This document shows, in pieces, positions 1 to 6,116 of a stretch of DNA of 12,728 nt. The position numbers and the translations under genes are program-made. How positions within the stretch are numbered: the stretch's first letter is position 1; each line of letters opens with the position of its first letter. Source of the stretch: UBA5794 sp963714375. GTDB taxonomy: Bacteria > Actinomycetota > Acidimicrobiia > Spongiisociales > UBA5794. Below the pieces are notes generated by a model. The model was not told where the DNA came from. It saw nothing but the letters and a program-made list of their open reading frames with translations, and ran no database searches. The stretch is from assembly GCA_963714375.1 (NCBI GenBank), contig CAVQOG010000009.1, forward strand, positions 1-12,728, given 5' to 3'.

Positions 1-9
1 GGGTATGAA

Positions 10-26
10 CCCACCCTAGGGGTGGG
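10..26 (-). terminator. Possible terminator hairpin downstream of the DUF2269-like pair
   Basis: A perfect 7-bp inverted repeat (CCCACCC at 10-16, GGGTGGG at 20-26) has a 3-base loop and lies about 70 bases beyond the stop codon of the first membrane-protein gene. There is no T-run on either side, so intrinsic termination is only a guess from position and stem strength. Confidence 0.3.
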
Positions 27-93
27 CGGTGGCCCAAAGAATGGCTCCAGAACGACCCTCAAACTGATTCTCGCCACCCGCGAGATCTGGCTG

Positions 94-549
94 TTACCAG
101 CTCTGGCCGGCCACCATCGCCACCATGGCAAACAGAAGCAACGCAGACATCGCGTGGCCAGCCATCGACTGCTGGCCTGCAATCTTGGCCACATCTGGAT
201 GGCCCGGGCCGTCAGACTCGAGGATCGTCTCCAATCGGTCGAGCCTCGGCTTGAAGAAGAAGATTCCGAGCCCGATACCGATGATGGAAACCGTCATTCC
301 GATCGTGATGAATACGTCACTAAACTCCCACAACGAACTATCGGCTACCAGCCATATCCCAAACGCAAGGGTGAGGACTCCGGCTGGCGCAAACAACCTG
401 AAGTTGGTGTTTCCCACGCGTCGACCGACAGCTCCGATCACCATCGGATCACCCGTTCGCTTTGCGTTCGCCATGATGGCTTCGACGTACACTGTGCCGC
501 CGAACCAAACGGCGGCCGCCAGAACGTGCCCTAGCTCAACCCATTCCAT
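94..549 (-). CDS. DUF2269/CopD-like four-helix membrane protein (paralogue 1)
   Basis: A 151-aa integral membrane protein with four hydrophobic helices near residues 5-22, 50-69, 77-99 and 130-149. It carries the N-terminal pattern LGHVLAAAVWFGG (His8, then WFGG) seen in DUF2269 and CopD-like proteins, and a second conserved histidine (His132) in the last helix. The start is the ATG at 549, because TGGAGG at 555-560 lies 5 bases before it; a start further upstream would include this Shine-Dalgarno. It lies 57 bp downstream of a similar gene on the same strand, and the pair looks like a tandem duplication. The family's role is not firmly known. Redox or copper function is suggested only by family resemblance and by the nearby copper genes, which are separated from it by a tRNA. 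Confidence 0.75.
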   Translation of the reverse strand: MEWVELGHVLAAAVWFGGTVYVEAIMANAKRTGDPMVIGAVGRRVGNTNFRLFAPAGVLTLAFGIWLVADSSLWEFSDVFITIGMTVSIIGIGLGIFFFKPRLDRLETILESDGPGHPDVAKIAGQQSMAGHAMSALLLFAMVAMVAGQSW

Positions 550-606
550 TGGAACCTCCAGATATCTGCGTGACAATCGCCAAGGGCTCTCAGCCGACCC
601 GATCGT

Positions 607-1071
607 TCAGAACTTGAAGACCATGGCGACCATCGCGATGGTCACGATCAAGGTCTGGAAGTGGTCGGCCATCCCGATCTTCTTTGCGATCGCCCCGGCC
701 GCTGGGTCGTCGAACCCGTTCGCCTCGACGAGCGCGCTCAGCTTCTTGCCCTGAGGCATCATGACAAGCAAGCCCATACCAATCCCCAGGATTGCAGCGG
801 CAAAACCAATCGAGATGAACGTGTCGCTGAAACTCCAGACGTCATCACTTTGCAGGATGAGCCAAATCCCGAACCCGAGCGTCACAAAAGCCGCAATCGG
901 CATCATCACGCTGCTGGTCTTCATGGCGGTATAGATGTACTTCGTGTATTCCGATGCCTTGCCCGTACGTTTTGCGACGGCACCGAGACCTTCATAGGTA
1001 ACAGAACCGCCGAACCAGATGGCGGCTCCGATGATGTGCACAAAGAGAATCCAGTTGTATAGCTCGTCCAT
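607..1071 (-). CDS. DUF2269/CopD-like four-helix membrane protein (paralogue 2)
   Basis: A 154-aa membrane protein with helices near residues 7-24, 55-74, 83-105 and 134-152. It shares with the downstream gene the WFGG motif after a histidine (His12), the phrase GFGIWL, the FSD-F-IG segment and a late histidine (His137). The start is the ATG at 1071: GAGGAAGG at 1077-1084 precedes it by 5 bases. The open frame continues upstream through the antisense of the tRNA, but that extension is not coding. It is the first gene of a likely two-gene minus-strand operon whose promoter must lie in the roughly 110 bp between it and the divergent tRNA. Function unknown; a heme- or copper-related membrane role is an inference from the family. 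Confidence 0.77.
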   Translation of the reverse strand: MDELYNWILFVHIIGAAIWFGGSVTYEGLGAVAKRTGKASEYTKYIYTAMKTSSVMMPIAAFVTLGFGIWLILQSDDVWSFSDTFISIGFAAAILGIGMGLLVMMPQGKKLSALVEANGFDDPAAGAIAKKIGMADHFQTLIVTIAMVAMVFKF

Positions 1072-1182
1072 GATTGCCTTCCTCGTTGATACGGCGCCCG
1101 CATCGTACAACGTGCATCGCGAGTCTGACGAGATCTCACAGCCCGTTTGAGAACCCTGCGGGGTAATCTCCTGACCTCGTGA

Positions 1183-1257
1183 GGGCCTATAGCTCAGCCT
1201 GGTTAGAGCGCATCCCTGATAAGGATGAGGTCCGTGGTTCAAATCCACGTAGGCCCA
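1183..1257 (+). tRNA. trnI: tRNA-Ile (anticodon GAT)
   Basis: A full cloverleaf can be drawn. The acceptor stem pairs GGGCCTA (1183-1189) with TAGGCCC (1250-1256), the discriminator is A1257, the D-arm is GCTC/GAGC, the anticodon stem is CATCC/GGATG with loop CTGATAA (anticodon GAT at 1218-1220), and the T-arm is CGTGG/CCACG around TTCAAAT. CCA is not encoded (the DNA reads A-CTC). Its last 22 bases are part of a 24-bp direct repeat found again at 1381-1404. A TAATCT box at 1164-1169 could be the -10 element, but no convincing -35 is visible. Confidence 0.97.
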
Positions 1258-1259
1258 CT
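1236..1259 (+). repeat. tRNA 3'-end direct repeat, copy 1 (att-like)
   Basis: This is a 24-bp sequence starting GGTTCAAATC and ending GGCCCACT. It covers the T-loop, the 3' half of the T-stem, the 3' acceptor strand and two bases beyond the tRNA, and it is identical to 1381-1404. Tyrosine recombinases often use tRNA 3' ends as attachment sites, which makes this a candidate attachment core. Confidence 0.6.
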
Positions 1260-1380
1260 CAATGTAGCCACGACCCAAGAATCACGGTTTTGATCCGGGT
1301 CCCACGCTCCCAGGCTTCCACCGATAGCGACTCATGGGGAAGTCCCTGACAGGACCTCTGATCTCACGTCGAAGTCTTCA

Positions 1381-1404
1381 GGTTCAAATCCACGTAGGCC
1401 CACT
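1381..1404 (+). repeat. tRNA 3'-end direct repeat, copy 2 (att-like)
   Basis: An exact 24-bp copy of 1236-1259. The bases upstream (1376-1380, CTTCA) cannot pair with the CCACG arm, and no D-arm or anticodon arm precedes it, so this is not a second tRNA gene. It is most simply a recombination scar or a duplicated tRNA end. Confidence 0.6.
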
Positions 1405-1417
1405 TCATCAGATGGCC

Positions 1418-1478
1418 GATCGGTCGCTGCGCTCCTTTACAGAGGACAGATCGGTCCTGCGCTCCCTCACAGATGTCG
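1418..1478 (+). repeat. Imperfect 31-bp tandem duplication
   Basis: Two units begin GATCGGTC at 1418 and 1449 and continue with a shared CTGCGCTCC and ACAGA spacing, differing by one indel and a few substitutions. The array sits just beyond the second tRNA-end repeat. No function is evident. Confidence 0.5.
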
Positions 1479-1593
1479 TTGCGCCCTCTGCTGCATGCTG
1501 CCCGGGTCGCGTGATCCGTTCCAATATGCTTGTCCATCAAGCTTCGACCATCCAACCAAGGCCATAGGCGAAAGGCGTAACATAGGTTCTGTT

Positions 1594-1600
1594 GAGGAGG
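1594..1600 (+). promoter_or_regulatory. Shine-Dalgarno that fixes the DUF3024 start
   Basis: GAGGAGG lies 6 bases before the ATG at 1607. An in-frame TTG at 1592 overlaps this element and so is unlikely to be the start. Confidence 0.75.
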
Positions 1601-1606
1601 TACGCG

Positions 1607-1951
1607 ATGGTTCCAGAAACCGATCTCTTCCGGGTACGGCGCTGGGTGGATGCTCTCAATGAGGCTATACCCGAGAGCGCCAGGGATCTTGTCCGTAACG
1701 ACATCGACGTCACCGACCGGGCGATTACCATCGTCGAATGCCGGCCTCCATGGAACCCCGATTTCGGAACCGAGTGGACCCGGTTACCGGTAGCCCGACT
1801 GCGTTACACAAAGAGGAGTAGCGAGTGGTCGCTGTATTGGAGCGATCGTAACTCGAAGTTCCACGAGTACGATCTGATCGACCCGAGCACTGACGTGGAT
1901 GTCCTTCTCGCCGAAGTCGATCGAGACCCCACCGCCATCTTTTGGGGCTAA
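1607..1951 (+). CDS. DUF3024 family protein
   Basis: A 114-aa soluble protein that matches the DUF3024 pattern over its length. It has a helical N-terminus (residues 7-32), an IDVTDRAITIVECRPPW strand region (33-49), then W57-T-R-L-P-V-A-R-L-R-Y and the W-x-L-Y-W-x-D-R-N signature (74-82). It closes with the typical VD-LL-E-DRDP-IFWG tail (97-114). This highly patterned C-terminus argues that the protein is full length. The ATG start is set by GAGGAGG 6 bases upstream. It is transcribed towards the minus-strand cytochrome gene and has no operon partner in view. The family has no established biochemical role and none is assigned here. Confidence 0.88.
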   Translation: MVPETDLFRVRRWVDALNEAIPESARDLVRNDIDVTDRAITIVECRPPWNPDFGTEWTRLPVARLRYTKRSSEWSLYWSDRNSKFHEYDLIDPSTDVDVLLAEVDRDPTAIFWG

Positions 1952-2105
1952 GGCCCCTCCCGAAGATCTCGCTCGATCCGTCGATGAGAGCTTTCGGATG
2001 CCGACGGCCGTCAGTCGCCACGTCCGAGTCCTCGGGTCACGGGCGGTATTGAGGTTTGGTCGGGTGGCGATCTGCGCCTCGAGCACATGACCGCATCCGG
2101 CACGG

Positions 2106-2600
2106 TTAGCGGTCTCGTTCGCGTTCCTGCCAAGTGACCATCCATTGGAATTGTCGTTCCTGTGTTCCCCACGCGGACTTCAGGTACTCGAGTACCGCCT
2201 CAATCTGTGAGTCTGACAGTTGATCCCGGAAACCAACCATGGCTGATTCTGGCACCGGTGACCCATCGAGCACAACCTCGTTCAGCAATCGGTCTGGGTG
2301 ATGCCACGCATGTCCCGAGTTTCCAAGGGGCGGCGGCGGATAGAGGCCTGCAGTATCGGGTGTCTTCCAATCCTCCGCGCCGGACAGGTCAGCACCATGA
2401 CAGGAAGCACAGTTCGCCTGGTAGAGGCCGTCGCCGGAAGCCGCGAGGACAGGGTCGAGGTCCGGAACGGGCGGAACGTCTTCGTTCCACGTGTCCCGTA
2501 GTGCGTCAATTCCTGCGGATGACTCGGAGGCTGAGCAACCGGAGCCAATCACGACGAGCAGGAGGACGGTGGACACAACCGCGGCGGATCGTCGGTTCAT
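2106..2600 (-). CDS. c-type cytochrome lipoprotein, coupled to the copper ATPase
   Basis: A 164-aa exported monoheme cytochrome c. Residues 1-21 form a signal peptide ending in a lipobox-like IGSG-C22, so the protein is probably lipid-anchored on the outer face of the membrane. The heme-attachment motif CASCH lies at 64-68 in the context YQANCASCHGADLSG. A likely axial methionine is M121 (PESAM), followed by the class I C-terminal helix LSDSQIEAVLEYLKSAW. A His-rich segment GHAWHHPD (96-103) lies between. Its ATG overlaps the ATPase stop codon (ATGA, 2597-2600) and no Shine-Dalgarno is visible, so translation is probably coupled. It shares the YQANCASCHG phrase with the other cytochrome in the cluster (6113-6532). 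A role as electron acceptor in copper oxidation or envelope redox balance is an inference. Confidence 0.85.
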   Translation of the reverse strand: MNRRSAAVVSTVLLLVVIGSGCSASESSAGIDALRDTWNEDVPPVPDLDPVLAASGDGLYQANCASCHGADLSGAEDWKTPDTAGLYPPPPLGNSGHAWHHPDRLLNEVVLDGSPVPESAMVGFRDQLSDSQIEAVLEYLKSAWGTQERQFQWMVTWQERERDR

Positions 2601-4621
2601 GTCAGAGAGACGCGCCTCATCGACATGGCGTTGACGGCCACGATCATGGTCGACAGTGACATGAGGATTGCGCCCACCGCAGGTGACAAGACGATTCCCG
2701 CAACAACACCAACGCCGGCCGCCAAGGGGATCGCTATGACGTTGTACCCGGTGGCCCAAACCAGGTTCTGCACCATTTTGGACCGCGTCAGCCTTGATAG
2801 GCGCAGCGCTTTCGCGACGCCTTTGGGGTCGTCATCGACAAGAACCAGATCGGCTGACTCGACCGCGACATCTGTCCCCGCTCCGATCGCGATACCGAGG
2901 TCGGCTTGGAGGAGCGCTGGCGCGTCGTTGATCCCATCTCCGACAAATGCAACCCTCCCTTCGGTTTGAAGGTCTTGGACAATCCTTGACTTCTCCGCCG
3001 GTCGGACTCGTGCCTGATAGCGATCGATTCCAAGTTCCTCAGCAACAGTCCTTGCGACGGCCTCGGCGTCCCCCGTAATCATGACAGGTGTGATCCCCAT
3101 TTCGACCAGTTCCGAAACTGCGCGACGGGCGGAGGGTCGTATCTGATCAGCCAAGGAGAAGACGGCAACAAGACCGTCATTCCTGCCAAGAGCGACCGGA
3201 GTGTCGCCTCTTTCATCTGCATCGTCAAGGGCCCGTCGCAATCTCGGGTCAACCGCGTCCATGTCGCCCGCAACCCATTCCGGTTTGCCCACCTTCCACG
3301 AAACAGAGTCGACAGTTCCACTGATGCCTTCACCCGCAACAGCTGTGACATCGGAAGCCGACGAAACAACACTCCCGTTGGCCATGGCTTCTTGGACAAT
3401 CGCTGCCGCGATGGGGTGCTCGGAGTTCTGTTCAAGGCCCCCAGCAATGCTGAGTGCAGTGTCCTTGTCGATGTTCGAGACGACGGCAGACACACCAAAT
3501 CGGCCCTCAGTGAGTGTGCCTGTCTTGTCGAAGGCGACGAACCGGATATCTCTGCCCCGTTCGAATGCCTCACGGTTGCGTACCAGCACTCCGTTCTTTG
3601 CAGCCATGGTGGTCGCATTCGCGGTAACCAGCGGGATGGCAAGTCCAAGAGCGTGAGGACAAGCAATCACAAGGACCGTCACCATTCGCGTGACGGCAAA
3701 CGTCGGGTCATCGTCAATCACCAACCACACAACGAGGGTCGGAATCGCTACCCCAATGGCTATGAATGTCAGCCAGCCTGCCGCTCTATCGGCGAGTACC
3801 TGGTACCGGCTCCGCGATGTCTGAGCATCTGCAACGAGCCGCATGATCTGCGACAAGGCGGTGTCGTCGCCGACGCGTGACACATGAATCGTGACAACAC
3901 CCTCGCCGTTGATCGATCCGGCGACCATCTCTGAGCCGACATCCTTTGTGACCGGCTTCGATTCGCCCGTGAGAAACGCTTCGTTCGCTGACGTGCGCCC
4001 GTCGATGATGTCGCCGTCGATCGGCACCTGTTCACCGGGTCGAATGACGATGCTGTTCCCCACCCTGAGCGCGGACACCTCAACATCCGTGATCGAACCG
4101 TCGTCGTTGATCAGGTGCGCCGCATCCGGAAGGAGTTTCGCAAGTTCGTTGAGTGCCGAGGAAGCGGATTGGACTGCCCGCATCTCGATCCAATGACCGA
4201 GAAGCATGATGTCGATGAGGGTGGCGAGTTCCCAATAGAAATCCTGACCCGGGAAACCCAATGTGACAACCACCGAAAACACAAAGGCCACGGTGATGGC
4301 GACGCTGATGAGAGTCATCATGCCGGGCTGGCGGGCACGCAATTCCGCCAATGCGCCCTTGAGGAATGGTCCCCCGCCATAAACGAAAAGAATTGTCGCC
4401 AAAGTGGGGGTGATCAGATCTGATCCGAAGAATGAGATGGCCTCGTAGCCGAACCAGATCTGAATCTGTTCCGAGAAGTACAGGATGGGCACCGTCAGCA
4501 ACACGCTGACGAGCAGACGCTCCCGGAACATCTCCGGCGAGTGTCCCTCGTGCTTGTCGTGCTGGCCGCTGTGATCCTCGTGCATCATGCTCGTGTCAGA
4601 GCCGTGTGCAGAATGGGTCAT
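2597..4621 (-). CDS. copB: Copper-translocating P-type ATPase, CPH type (P1B-3, CopB-like)
   Basis: A 674-aa ATP-driven heavy-metal exporter of the inner membrane. The N-terminus is a short His/Met-rich tail (seven histidines within residues 1-27) rather than an HMA domain. Visible motifs in order: actuator TGES (218-221), transmembrane metal motif CPH (321-323), phosphorylation site DKTGT (365-369), the HP pair of the nucleotide domain (402-403), TGD (516-518), hinge GDGIND (561-566), and the last helices with YN (626-627) and MS-ST-VA-NA (654-665). CPH rather than CPC, together with the His-rich tail, marks subgroup P1B-3, known for Cu(II)/Cu(I)/Ag export. The ATG at 4621 follows GGAG by about 6 bases. 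Its stop overlaps the cytochrome start by ATGA. An inverted repeat at 4645-4663, 23 bp before the start, probably places it under the divergent BlaI-type repressor. Confidence 0.93.
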   Translation of the reverse strand: MTHSAHGSDTSMMHEDHSGQHDKHEGHSPEMFRERLLVSVLLTVPILYFSEQIQIWFGYEAISFFGSDLITPTLATILFVYGGGPFLKGALAELRARQPGMMTLISVAITVAFVFSVVVTLGFPGQDFYWELATLIDIMLLGHWIEMRAVQSASSALNELAKLLPDAAHLINDDGSITDVEVSALRVGNSIVIRPGEQVPIDGDIIDGRTSANEAFLTGESKPVTKDVGSEMVAGSINGEGVVTIHVSRVGDDTALSQIMRLVADAQTSRSRYQVLADRAAGWLTFIAIGVAIPTLVVWLVIDDDPTFAVTRMVTVLVIACPHALGLAIPLVTANATTMAAKNGVLVRNREAFERGRDIRFVAFDKTGTLTEGRFGVSAVVSNIDKDTALSIAGGLEQNSEHPIAAAIVQEAMANGSVVSSASDVTAVAGEGISGTVDSVSWKVGKPEWVAGDMDAVDPRLRRALDDADERGDTPVALGRNDGLVAVFSLADQIRPSARRAVSELVEMGITPVMITGDAEAVARTVAEELGIDRYQARVRPAEKSRIVQDLQTEGRVAFVGDGINDAPALLQADLGIAIGAGTDVAVESADLVLVDDDPKGVAKALRLSRLTRSKMVQNLVWATGYNVIAIPLAAGVGVVAGIVLSPAVGAILMSLSTMIVAVNAMSMRRVSLT

Positions 4622-4644
4622 GTGTTCTCCAAACGAGGTGAGAT

Positions 4645-4663
4645 CTACGAGTCTACGTCGTAG
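4645..4663 (-). promoter_or_regulatory. BlaI-type operator upstream of the copper ATPase
   Basis: Inverted repeat CTACGA (4645-4650), N7, TCGTAG (4658-4663). On the minus strand the right half runs into TAGATC, at the same relative position as the -10-like TAGATT of the cupredoxin promoter. The arms and the 7-base spacing equal those of the site at 7167-7185. It lies between the ATPase start and the divergent repressor gene. Confidence 0.65.
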
Positions 4664-4709
4664 CAGCAGGTGGCTGGACGCTCATAGTCGGAACTTTGCT
4701 GGATAATCA

Positions 4710-4739
4710 TTGTCGGTTTCCTACATTCTGTCGTAGTAT
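4710..4739 (+). promoter_or_regulatory. Candidate promoter with embedded operator for the repressor operon
   Basis: TTGTCG (4710-4715), an 18-base spacer and TAGTAT (4734-4739) form a plausible sigma-70-type promoter. The repeat CTAC-N8-GTAG (4721-4736), with the strong half-site TGTCGTAGTA at 4729-4738, covers the spacer and most of the -10, so a repressor bound here would block its own operon. The left arm is degenerate. Confidence 0.5.
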
Positions 4740-4772
4740 CTCCACCGCGCCCCACCTATCGAAAGGCTCCTT

Positions 4773-5123
4773 GTGTCGAGAGCTCCGTTCCTTGAAAACG
4801 CCATCATGGACGTCCTGTGGGACACCGATATGTCGCTTACTCCGAGCGCCGTGCAGGAGCGTCTTCCCGAAGAGCGAATGGTTGAGTACACGACCGTCAT
4901 GACCGTGCTTGCCCGGCTGTGGAAGAAGGGCCGCCTTGCAAGGGAACGCGACGGACGAGCGTATGCGTATCGCCCTGTCCTGAACCGCAGCGAGCACGCT
5001 GCCAAACGGATGGAAGAGATTCTTGAAACCGCAGGGGACCGGTCGACTGCCCTTGCCAGGTTCACCGAGCAACTATCGGCTTCGGAACGAAAAAAGCTCA
5101 AAGCGTTCTTGGAGCCTGAATGA
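4773..5123 (+). CDS. BlaI/MecI/CopY-family transcriptional repressor
   Basis: A 116-aa winged-helix repressor of the penicillinase-repressor family. The opening helix is ENAIMDVLWD (8-17), the recognition helix region is EYTTVMTVLARLWKKG (38-53), the wing RERDGRAYAYRP covers 57-68, and residues 70-112 form the C-terminal dimerisation helices. It contains no cysteine and one histidine, so the CxC copper-binding tail of true CopY proteins is absent. It is closer to BlaI, which is inactivated by proteolysis. The start is GTG at 4773, with GAAAGG 6 bases upstream. Its stop overlaps the next start (ATGA, 5120-5123), which ties it to the M56 peptidase. The expected targets are the CTACGA/TCGTAG repeats of this window; that assignment is inferred from position. 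Confidence 0.92.
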   Translation: MSRAPFLENAIMDVLWDTDMSLTPSAVQERLPEERMVEYTTVMTVLARLWKKGRLARERDGRAYAYRPVLNRSEHAAKRMEEILETAGDRSTALARFTEQLSASERKKLKAFLEPE

Positions 5124-5992
5124 TCAGGGAACTCCTGCCTGAGATGCTTGTCGTCGCAACTGCAGGCCTGGTGGCTCTGCCGATTCTCGCGCGACGTGTC
5201 CGAGCAGCCTTTCGTCCGATCGAGCTGACTCGCTTCAACGCTGCGACCATGTCAAGCGGCATGATCTTCCTGTTGATTGCGCTGTTGCTCTGCTCGGTGC
5301 CTCTCTTCGCGACCATTGGAGGGGGCTCCGTCATCGATCGACACTTCTTCCCCGGAGGCGCACTCATCGGTTGGGTCTCGGCACTCGGCGCCGTTCTGCT
5401 GATGGTGGCGTTCTTGGTGGGGTTCCGGAGGGCGTGGAAGGTGGAGGCGAGACTGAGCATTGAGAATGGGATCGGTGAGCACCACGACATGGGTGCATAT
5501 CGACTGGTGATCCTCGAAATGAACCAGCCACTCGCGTATGCCATCGGTGGAAAAGATCCACAGGTCGTCATCACGACCGGCCTGGTCGGGGTCCTAACGC
5601 CGCCTGAGGTTGCGGCGGTTGTTGAACACGAGGCTGCCCACGTATCGCTCGGCCACCGACCACACCTGATCCTGATTGGCATGCTCAGGCCGGTTGCCTC
5701 GATATTCACTCCAGCCAGAAGGCTCGTCGACGCAGCCTTGCTGGCACTCGAGACAGCAGCAGATTCACGCACGACCGACCTCACCTCCACGCGCGGTGCC
5801 CTGCTCAAACTCACCGGTGTCGCACCGGCACCAGGAGTCGCTGCCTTCACGGCCGGCGATGTCGTTGCCAGGCTCAATGCGATGGCCGAATTCGATCGGC
5901 CCCTGGCCAAGCCCACCCGCGCGATGATGTACGCAATGGCGAGTGGATTGGTTGGTATCTCGCTCATGACGCTGGTCATCTTTTGGTTCTGA
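5120..5992 (+). CDS. M56-family membrane metallopeptidase, BlaR1-like without a sensor domain
   Basis: A 290-aa zinc peptidase of the BlaR1/MecR1 type (M56). Hydrophobic helices lie near 7-25, 47-66 and 83-102, followed by a probably cytoplasmic protease domain. The zinc motif HEAAH is at 170-174 and E211 in ETAAD is the likely third ligand. A last helix spans 272-289 and the protein ends there. BlaR1 and MecR1 continue after this helix into an extracellular penicillin-binding domain, which is missing here. The usual partner is a BlaI-type repressor, which the peptidase inactivates by cleavage, and that repressor is encoded immediately upstream with an ATGA overlap. What it senses is unknown. 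The ATPase, cytochromes and cupredoxin around it suggest copper or redox stress in the envelope. Histidines in EHHDM (120-124) are possible metal contacts but are not conserved motifs known to me. Confidence 0.88.
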   Translation: MIRELLPEMLVVATAGLVALPILARRVRAAFRPIELTRFNAATMSSGMIFLLIALLLCSVPLFATIGGGSVIDRHFFPGGALIGWVSALGAVLLMVAFLVGFRRAWKVEARLSIENGIGEHHDMGAYRLVILEMNQPLAYAIGGKDPQVVITTGLVGVLTPPEVAAVVEHEAAHVSLGHRPHLILIGMLRPVASIFTPARRLVDAALLALETAADSRTTDLTSTRGALLKLTGVAPAPGVAAFTAGDVVARLNAMAEFDRPLAKPTRAMMYAMASGLVGISLMTLVIFWF

Positions 5993-6020
5993 ACGACCCA
6001 TCACAGGCGGATGGCGCCAC

Positions 6021-6116
6021 ATGATCACCACATCCCGGCGCCTGGTCGTCTTAATCCTTTTCGGGCTTGTACTCGTCGTGCCGACTACCGCGTTCCTCGT
6101 GGAAGGCGCATCATGA
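6021..6116 (+). CDS. Small single-helix membrane peptide between M56 and cytochrome c
   Basis: A 31-codon frame starting MITTSRRL, with one hydrophobic helix (about residues 8-26) after a positively charged RR pair, and ending VEGAS. It starts 28 bp after the M56 stop, and its TGA overlaps the ATG of the cytochrome gene (ATGA, 6113-6116), the same coupling used between the repressor and M56. The Shine-Dalgarno is poor: AGGCGG lies 10 bases before the ATG. The position in the operon, the coupling and the tidy single-pass topology favour a real peptide over chance. No family is recognised. It could be an accessory subunit or regulator of the M56 protein or of the cytochrome. Confidence 0.6.
   Translation: MITTSRRLVVLILFGLVLVVPTTAFLVEGAS

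Larger units (their letters stand above)
1258..1606. other. 349-bp non-coding stretch after the tRNA
   Basis: No convincing gene is visible. The short frames here are random or antisense to tRNA-like sequence. The stretch contains the second 24-bp tRNA-end repeat (1381-1404), an imperfect 31-bp tandem duplication (1418-1478), and the Shine-Dalgarno of the next gene at its right edge. The 121 bp between the two tRNA-end repeats show no integrase or other recognisable mobile gene. Confidence 0.6.

Noticed and set aside
1072..1278. Upstream extension of the second membrane protein, with a WAYVDLNHGPHPYQG-type sequence
   Set aside because: This is the antisense translation of the tRNA-Ile gene, a common artefact. 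GAGGAAGG and the ATG at 1071 give a better start.
1381..1404. A second tRNA gene
   Set aside because: Only the 3' quarter is present, with no D-arm, anticodon arm or pairing 5' acceptor strand.
2003..2012. Palindrome GACGGCCGTC between DUF3024 and the cytochrome gene
   Set aside because: It has no loop and no T-run, so it cannot act as a normal terminator; short GC palindromes are frequent at this base composition.
5098..5979. 293-codon minus-strand frame
   Set aside because: Antisense to the M56 gene, which has a clear HEAAH motif and an operon overlap; the composition is Ser/Thr/Arg-rich as expected for a shadow frame.
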